A stretch of DNA of 64,000 bases from an uncultured Lachnospiraceae bacterium (GTDB lineage: Bacteria > Bacillota > Clostridia > Lachnospirales > Lachnospiraceae). The position numbers were made by a program, and so were the translations under genes. The notes below the pieces were generated by a model that was not told where the DNA came from, made no database searches, and worked only from the letters and a program-made list of their open reading frames with translations. Each line of letters begins with the position of its first letter. Positions within the stretch are counted from its first letter, which is position 1. The stretch is taken from the NCBI GenBank assembly GCA_910587635.1, contig CAJUNB010000005.1, positions 1-64,000 of the forward strand, given 5' to 3'. Positions 58,961-64,000 of this stretch are shown one piece after another.

Positions 58961-61900
58961 TTGGCTAATGATGGCACATTAAAATTTGACACCGCCATAG
59001 ACGGAAGTGGTTTTCAGAGCGGCATAAATTCCATTGGAGATATAGCGGCAAAGGGATTGAAAGCCACAACCGCTATTCTTACCGGAGCAGCGACAACAAT
59101 CGGGACTTTAGGACTGGCGGCTATTAAGGTAGGCTCCGACTTTGAGGGGGCTATGTCAAAGGTAGAGGCAATTTCCGGAGCCACAGGAAGCGAGCTGGAA
59201 GCTCTGACAAATAAAGCAAAAGAGATGGGAGCCTCTACTAAATTCAGTGCCACAGAATCAGCTAACGCTTTTGAATATATGGCAATGGCCGGCTGGAAAA
59301 CGGAGGATATGCTGAACGGCATAGAGGGTATTATGAACCTGGCCGCAGCATCCGGGGAAGATTTGGCAACTACATCCGATATTGTGACGGATGCTCTTAC
59401 CGCTTTTGGACTGTCGGCCCAGGATTCCACACACTTTGCGGATATTCTGGCCCAGGCATCCTCCAACGCAAATACTAACGTTGGAATGATGGGCGAAACA
59501 TTCAAGTATGTTGCTCCGGTAGCCGGTGCTTTGGGATATTCTGCGGAGGACACAGCCACGGCGATAGGCTTAATGGCAAACGCCGGAATCAAAGGCTCAC
59601 AGGCAGGTACTTCCTTACGGTCCATTATGTCCAGGCTGGCAAAGCCTACGGATGAAGTTCAGGCGGCTATGGATGCTCTTGGAATCTCTCTGACAGACGA
59701 TCACGGGAAAATGAAAAGTCTGAATGAGATTATGGCAGACCTCCGGACTGGATTTTCTGGATTATCAGAGGCAGAATCGGCACAGATGGCGGCTGCCCTG
59801 GGAGGACAGGAAGCAATGTCTGGGCTTCTTGCTATTGTAAACGCCTCCGATGCAGATTTTAATAAACTCCAGTCCTCTATATATTCATGCGATGGTGCGG
59901 CGGCACAAATGGCTGAAACCATGAATGATAATCTGCAAGGTCAGATTACGATTCTAAAATCAGGCTTAGAGGGTTTGGGAATCTCTTTCTATGAGAACAT
60001 CCAAACACCGCTAAAAGATATAGCGATAGAAGCCCAGGGAATGGTTCAGCAGCTCCAGGACGCTTTTAACGAGGGCGGTCTTACTGGAATGGTTACGGCT
60101 TTCGGTGATGTCCTGGCACAGATAGTTGAGAGAGTAGCCGGAGCAGCTCCGGAATTGATAAATGCAGCAACAGGGCTTGTAAGTTCTTTTTGCGATTCAT
60201 TAAAGAGCAGTACGGGGATTGGGGAAGCGGCGGCGAGCCTGATTACCTCCCTGGTTACGGCTCTTTTCAGTTGTGCGGATGATATTTGGACTACGGCTAT
60301 TGTTCTGGCCGGGAAAATGGCCCAGGGAATAGCTGACGGTGCGCCGGAAATGGTACAGTCAGTATCAACCTGTGTTATTGATATATACGAGTGCCTGTCA
60401 GATTGGGCTCCAGATTTTGTTGACGCCGGAGTACAGATTATAGGATCGGTGGCCCAGGGATTGGCAGATACACTTCCCACCATTCTGCAGCACGGTATTG
60501 ATATAGTCCTGGAATTGGGACGGGGAATAGCCGAGAGCCTCCCCACTTTAATACCCATTGCGGTTGACTGCATCCTGAATTTATTCGACACATTTGTAAA
60601 CAACATAGATTCCATAGTTGATGTTGGAATCGAGATAATTATGGCAATAGCCGAGGGCTTGATTCAGGCATTGCCTATTTTGATTCAGAAAGCTCCAGAT
60701 ATAATTGTGAATTTCTGGAAAGCACTGGACAAAAATCTTGTAAAAATCCTGAAAGCCGGGGTTGACCTGATCCTGAAATTGGCAGAGGGCATAATTTCGG
60801 CAATTCCGGAACTGATAAAGAACCTCCCGAAAATTCTGGAGGCTATTGTTCTGACAATCCAGCATTTTAATTTTTTGCAGGCTGGAAAGAGCATCATTAC
60901 ATCCATAGGAGAGGGCATAAAATCCGCTGGTGGTTCCCTGATTAAAGCGGTTACGAGTATAAATTGGGCTTCCGTTGCTACTAACATAGCGACAATGGCC
61001 TCTAATGCTCTGAATGTGGTTAAGACATATCTTGCAGAGGCTATTGTGAACCTGGTAACGGCATCTGGAGAATTTTTCTCCGAGTTACCGGGGAAAGTAT
61101 GGGACGGTATCATTTCTGCCGTCACAAAGATAGCTGAATGGGGAATCCAGATGCGAGAAGCCGTTTCCAATGCGGCGAGCAACTGTATAGATTCCGTGGT
61201 TACATGGTTTTCCGGACTTCCGGGCAAAATCGGAACCTGGTTGACGGGAGTAGTAAATAACATAATCACCTGGGGAGCCGAAATGCTGACAGCCGCAGGA
61301 CAGGCGGCAAGTGATGTGATTTCCGGAGTGGTTGACTTTTTCGCTGGACTTCCGAACAAAATTGCTTATTGGTTAGGTTTTGCCATAGGAACGGTTATAA
61401 AGTGGGGAGTTGACCTCTACACCTGGGTAACAACGGAAATCCCGAATATCATTCAAAGCGTGGTTGACTTTTTCGCACAGCTTCCCGGAAAAATCTGGAC
61501 GTGGCTTGTCGAGACCGTCAATAAAGCCGTTCAGTGGGGAATCAACCTGAAAAACACGGCGGAAACGTGGGTTACTAATACCATCAACTCCGTAGTGAAT
61601 TTCTTCTCCACACTTCCCGGAAAGGTATGGACATGGTTAGTCGAAACTGTAAACCGGGTAGTCCAGTGGGGGATCAACCTAAAGAATACGGCTGAAACCT
61701 GGGTGACAAATACGATCAATTCCGTGGTAAATTTCTTCTCGCAGATGCCGGGGAGAATCTGGACGTGGCTGGTTGATACGGTGAACAAAGTCACCCAATG
61801 GGGAGCTAACCTTTTATCCACAGCGAGTACAGCAGCATCAAATACTGTCAACAAAGTAGTGGAGTGGTTTTCACAGCTTCCCGGAAAAATCTGGACGTGG

Positions 61901-62506
61901 CTCCAGAATACCATTACAAAGGTGATCCAATTCGGCGCCGACATGGCTTCTAAGGCATCATCGGCGGCCCAGGGATTTGTTACCAATATCGTAAATGGAT
62001 TGAGCGGACTTCCCGGCCAAATGGTAACGATAGGCAGCAATATAGTAACCGGAATCTGGAACGGCATTTCCTCCGGATGGAGCTGGCTGGTTGATAAAGT
62101 AAAGAGCCTGGCCAACAGCTTGTTTGAGGGAGCGAAAGATGCCCTGGGTATCAATTCGCCATCCAGAGTATTTGCGAGAGAGGTAGGCCGGTGGATTCCT
62201 CCGGGAATCGGAGTAGGTATTGATGAAGCAATGCCAGACCTGGAAAGTCAGATGGGTGATGATATGGACAGAATCGCCCAAAAGATGCAGGCGGCAGTCG
62301 AGGTTGAAACCGGAAAAATCACGGTGAAAACCAAAACGAAAGCACAGCATACCGCTGATACAGAGTACCCGTCAGGTGGCGGTGATACTTATTACGATCA
62401 ACATATAGAACAGGAGAATAACTACCATGTTCCGGTAGCAACTCCGAGCGAAACAAGCAAGGCACAGAGGGAAGCAGCAAGAAAACTGTTAGGAGGTGTG
62501 AAATAG
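58961..62506 (+). CDS. tape measure protein
   Basis: A 1181-residue protein that sets tail length. The N-terminal part has the family core (SDFEGAMSKVEAISGATGSELEALTNKAKEMGASTKFS, about 60-130) and several hydrophobic helices (about 400-640) that may enter the host membrane. Residues 709 to about 1060 are eight tandem 44-residue units around LPGK(I/V)WTW. SPSRVFAREVGRWIPPGIGVGI is the usual C-terminal motif. TTG 58961 follows AGGTGAGG and gives MANDGTLKFDT; GTG 58952 is the alternative. Confidence 0.9.
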   Translation: MANDGTLKFDTAIDGSGFQSGINSIGDIAAKGLKATTAILTGAATTIGTLGLAAIKVGSDFEGAMSKVEAISGATGSELEALTNKAKEMGASTKFSATESANAFEYMAMAGWKTEDMLNGIEGIMNLAAASGEDLATTSDIVTDALTAFGLSAQDSTHFADILAQASSNANTNVGMMGETFKYVAPVAGALGYSAEDTATAIGLMANAGIKGSQAGTSLRSIMSRLAKPTDEVQAAMDALGISLTDDHGKMKSLNEIMADLRTGFSGLSEAESAQMAAALGGQEAMSGLLAIVNASDADFNKLQSSIYSCDGAAAQMAETMNDNLQGQITILKSGLEGLGISFYENIQTPLKDIAIEAQGMVQQLQDAFNEGGLTGMVTAFGDVLAQIVERVAGAAPELINAATGLVSSFCDSLKSSTGIGEAAASLITSLVTALFSCADDIWTTAIVLAGKMAQGIADGAPEMVQSVSTCVIDIYECLSDWAPDFVDAGVQIIGSVAQGLADTLPTILQHGIDIVLELGRGIAESLPTLIPIAVDCILNLFDTFVNNIDSIVDVGIEIIMAIAEGLIQALPILIQKAPDIIVNFWKALDKNLVKILKAGVDLILKLAEGIISAIPELIKNLPKILEAIVLTIQHFNFLQAGKSIITSIGEGIKSAGGSLIKAVTSINWASVATNIATMASNALNVVKTYLAEAIVNLVTASGEFFSELPGKVWDGIISAVTKIAEWGIQMREAVSNAASNCIDSVVTWFSGLPGKIGTWLTGVVNNIITWGAEMLTAAGQAASDVISGVVDFFAGLPNKIAYWLGFAIGTVIKWGVDLYTWVTTEIPNIIQSVVDFFAQLPGKIWTWLVETVNKAVQWGINLKNTAETWVTNTINSVVNFFSTLPGKVWTWLVETVNRVVQWGINLKNTAETWVTNTINSVVNFFSQMPGRIWTWLVDTVNKVTQWGANLLSTASTAASNTVNKVVEWFSQLPGKIWTWLQNTITKVIQFGADMASKASSAAQGFVTNIVNGLSGLPGQMVTIGSNIVTGIWNGISSGWSWLVDKVKSLANSLFEGAKDALGINSPSRVFAREVGRWIPPGIGVGIDEAMPDLESQMGDDMDRIAQKMQAAVEVETGKITVKTKTKAQHTADTEYPSGGGDTYYDQHIEQENNYHVPVATPSETSKAQREAARKLLGGVK
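61085..62140 (+). repeat. eight in-frame 132-bp repeats in the tape measure gene
   Basis: The codons for (L)PG(K/R)(I/V)W start at 61085, 61217, 61349, 61481, 61613, 61745, 61877 and 62009, exactly 132 bp apart. Copies 4-6 are nearly identical in DNA (QWGINLKNTAETWVTNTINSVVNFFS); the outer copies have diverged. One unit is 44 residues, four times the 11-residue pitch known for many tape measures. Confidence 0.88.
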
Positions 62507-63423
62507 TGGCAAATTTTATAGACCTTACACTTGAATGTAATGGTAGGACAATGACGTTTGGCAAATCCGAAACCGGAGTAAAACGTGAGTTCGGCATTAC
62601 CAAAATTGAGGGCTTGGAATCATCCGAATACGAAATAAGCACCACTGACAATGCTCTTGTGGACGGTTCAACGGTGGATGGGAAGCGGATCAAAAAGCGG
62701 CCCATCCACATAGAGGCAACGCTCCGGGATGATCGGAACAATGAAGCGAACCGGCAGAGGATCATAAAATTTTTCAATTCAAAGTATGTCGGCAAGTTGA
62801 CCGTTGATTACAGCGGAACAAAAAGGAATATTGAGTATGAACTGGAGGGCTGGAACTTCGTTGCGACAAGTAACGTATATAACCAGCTCTCTATCGTTGT
62901 TGACCTGATGTGTCCTGATCCATTTATGAAGAATATAGACAATTTCGGTCAGAACATGGCGGACATAAGCAAACATATAGCTTTCCCCTGGAGGGTAGTA
63001 AAACGGAAAGTGGTGGTTCCTGAACCGTATAAGGGGCTGACACTTCCAGGACAGATAACCGGGTATAGGACGCTGACGAAAGAGGTTCACCTGCCGAATG
63101 ACGGTGATGTGCCTACTGGCTTGCAGATACAGTTTATCGCAGAGAGAGGCCCGGCAAAGAATCCAAAGATTACCCTCGTAGGCTCTGGGAAGTTTTTCAG
63201 GGTAAGGATAGATATGAAGCAAGGAGATGTCCTTCTGATTGATACCAATATGCGGCATCAGGTTATAGAGCTGAATGGTGAAAATGTTTATCAGAAAATA
63301 GACAGACTTTCAGAACCATTTGAGTTGCAGGTTGGCAGTAATTATCTGGAGTATGATGCTGACGAAAATTATACAAATCTGGACGTAAGGCTATTCTATA
63401 CGCCCTTGTATCTGGGGGTGTAA
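62506..63423 (+). CDS. distal tail protein (Dit-like)
   Basis: A 305-residue siphovirus tail-family protein. The N-terminal part (FIDLTLECNGRTMTFGKSE, GLESSEYEIS, KKRPIHIEATLRDD) forms the Dit ring domain; the C-terminal half has a beta-sandwich (QVIELNGENVYQKIDRLSEPFELQVGSNYLEYDADE). The start is GTG 62506 in GAAATAGTGG, after AGGAGGTG. Overlaps the tape measure stop. Confidence 0.86.
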   Translation: MANFIDLTLECNGRTMTFGKSETGVKREFGITKIEGLESSEYEISTTDNALVDGSTVDGKRIKKRPIHIEATLRDDRNNEANRQRIIKFFNSKYVGKLTVDYSGTKRNIEYELEGWNFVATSNVYNQLSIVVDLMCPDPFMKNIDNFGQNMADISKHIAFPWRVVKRKVVVPEPYKGLTLPGQITGYRTLTKEVHLPNDGDVPTGLQIQFIAERGPAKNPKITLVGSGKFFRVRIDMKQGDVLLIDTNMRHQVIELNGENVYQKIDRLSEPFELQVGSNYLEYDADENYTNLDVRLFYTPLYLGV

Positions 63424-63425
63424 TC

Positions 63426-64000
63426 GTGAGACTTATTGTACTGGATGAAAATTTTGATACCATTGGCAGCATCCCTTTATTTCGGACGCTGATCTGGGTT
63501 CGGAGGTATGAAAAATTAGGATGCTTTGAGCTATATACCTCAAAAAATTACTTCGATTTGCTGAACTCTGGCAGGTATTTATACCGGAATGATGCAGAGG
63601 AATTAGGAGTTATTGATGAAGTGAACTATTCCCAGGATGAAAACGGAGCCAGGGAAGCATACGCAAAAGGAAACTTTGCTGAAATTCTTCTTTTTGACAG
63701 AGTAATTGAAACCACTGTCACTCTGACTGGAAACATAGAAACGGCCATGAGGAACCTTGTAACCAGGACGGCTATTTCTCCGGCAGACAGTGACCGTAAG
63801 ATAAAGCATTTGCGGTTAGGAAAAGAAAACGGTATCTCCGGAAGCCTGAATACACAGGCCACCGGGGATAATTTGAGTGAAAAACTGTATGACATAGGGA
63901 ATACGCAGGAAATCAGTCACCGGGTACAGTATGATTACCTGACAAATGATCTTGCTTTTGAGGTATGGCAAGGAAAAGACCGGAGAGACAGCCAGGAGGT
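63426..64000 (+). CDS. Gp37-like tail protein, truncated by window end
   Basis: An open frame from GTG 63426 (MRLIVLDENFDTIGSIPLF) that continues past 64000; 191 residues are visible. SIPLFRTLIWVRRYEKLGCFELYTSKN and KHLRLGKENGISGS match the ReqiPepy6 Gp37-like family, the tail-associated lysin/receptor base region. GGGGGTG lies upstream. The product should be longer than shown. Confidence 0.78.
   Translation, partial: MRLIVLDENFDTIGSIPLFRTLIWVRRYEKLGCFELYTSKNYFDLLNSGRYLYRNDAEELGVIDEVNYSQDENGAREAYAKGNFAEILLFDRVIETTVTLTGNIETAMRNLVTRTAISPADSDRKIKHLRLGKENGISGSLNTQATGDNLSEKLYDIGNTQEISHRVQYDYLTNDLAFEVWQGKDRRDSQE

Larger units (their letters stand above)
29355..64000. mobile_element. siphovirus-type prophage, right end outside window
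   Basis: A continuous phage gene order: leftward lysogeny block with serine recombinase, then rightward early, recombination, replication, packaging, head and tail genes. The tail genes (tube, tape measure, distal tail) indicate a long non-contractile tail. The left edge is uncertain; it lies between the queA terminator (28764) and the recombinase, possibly including the toxin-antitoxin pair. Lysis genes and attR were not seen and should lie beyond 64000. The genes look intact except for the poly-G fusion near 43.8 kb. Confidence 0.9.

Noticed and set aside
29355..64000. Diversity-generating retroelement, retron or TET/JBP oxygenase in the prophage
   Set aside because: No reverse transcriptase motif (YxDD with family context), template/variable repeat pair or oxygenase HxD pattern was found among the coding regions.

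Overview
The window looks like the chromosome of a spore-forming, low-GC Firmicute, most likely of the Lachnospiraceae type. The reasons are strong AGGAGG-type ribosome binding sites, a T-box controlled pheST operon, a SpoIID-domain protein, a clostridial-type 6S RNA, and fermentative core genes (citrate synthase, ATP-type PEP carboxykinase, DERA). It ends inside a prophage. No rRNA, tRNA, CRISPR array or insertion sequence was found. The genus cannot be fixed from the sequence alone.

Positions 1-28.8 kb are host chromosome. In order they hold a 43-bp tandem repeat array just ahead of thrC; a small membrane protein; citrate synthase (minus strand); deoC and an M24 aminopeptidase as a pair; pckA with its own promoter and terminator; a lipoprotein; a 6S RNA gene; a SpoIID-domain protein; and a YihY-family membrane protein. 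A carbohydrate-type locus follows: a LacI-family regulator on the minus strand, divergent from an ABC importer (ATPase, permease, lipoprotein binding protein) and a metal-dependent amidohydrolase. The amidohydrolase is duplicated 1.8 kb downstream (about 84% identical), with a membrane GGDEF protein on the opposite strand between the copies. Next come a Phe T-box, pheS, pheT, an M18 aminopeptidase and queA. GC-rich palindromic repeats that share a GCAGCTCGCGG-like core recur between these genes.

From about 28.8-29.4 kb to the end is a siphovirus-type prophage that runs off the right edge. At its left border are a RelE-type toxin with its antitoxin and a Rha-like regulator. The leftward lysogeny block has a C1-like repressor, a putative PD-(D/E)XK nuclease, a 54-residue protein and a large serine recombinase. 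Rightward from a Cro-like gene come tiny early genes, then RecT, a DUF1351 protein, a RecE-like nuclease, replication initiation and DnaC-like loader proteins, RusA, an HD hydrolase, an MT-A70 methyltransferase and a late regulator. After a candidate structured RNA come a ParB-like protein with a TAGT-like glycosyltransferase, a RarA-C-like protein, terminase, portal, minor head protein, a DUF2829 (Tad2-like anti-Thoeris) gene, scaffold, capsid, connectors, tail tube, chaperones, tape measure, distal tail and the start of a Gp37-like tail gene.

The most interesting points are the ParB/glycosyltransferase pair, which suggests DNA base modification; the Tad2-like gene inside the head module; the nuclease co-transcribed with the repressor; a poly-G tract that decides whether the methyltransferase ends or fuses to the next gene; an undescribed RNA candidate before the packaging genes; and a tape measure containing eight units of exactly 132 bp.
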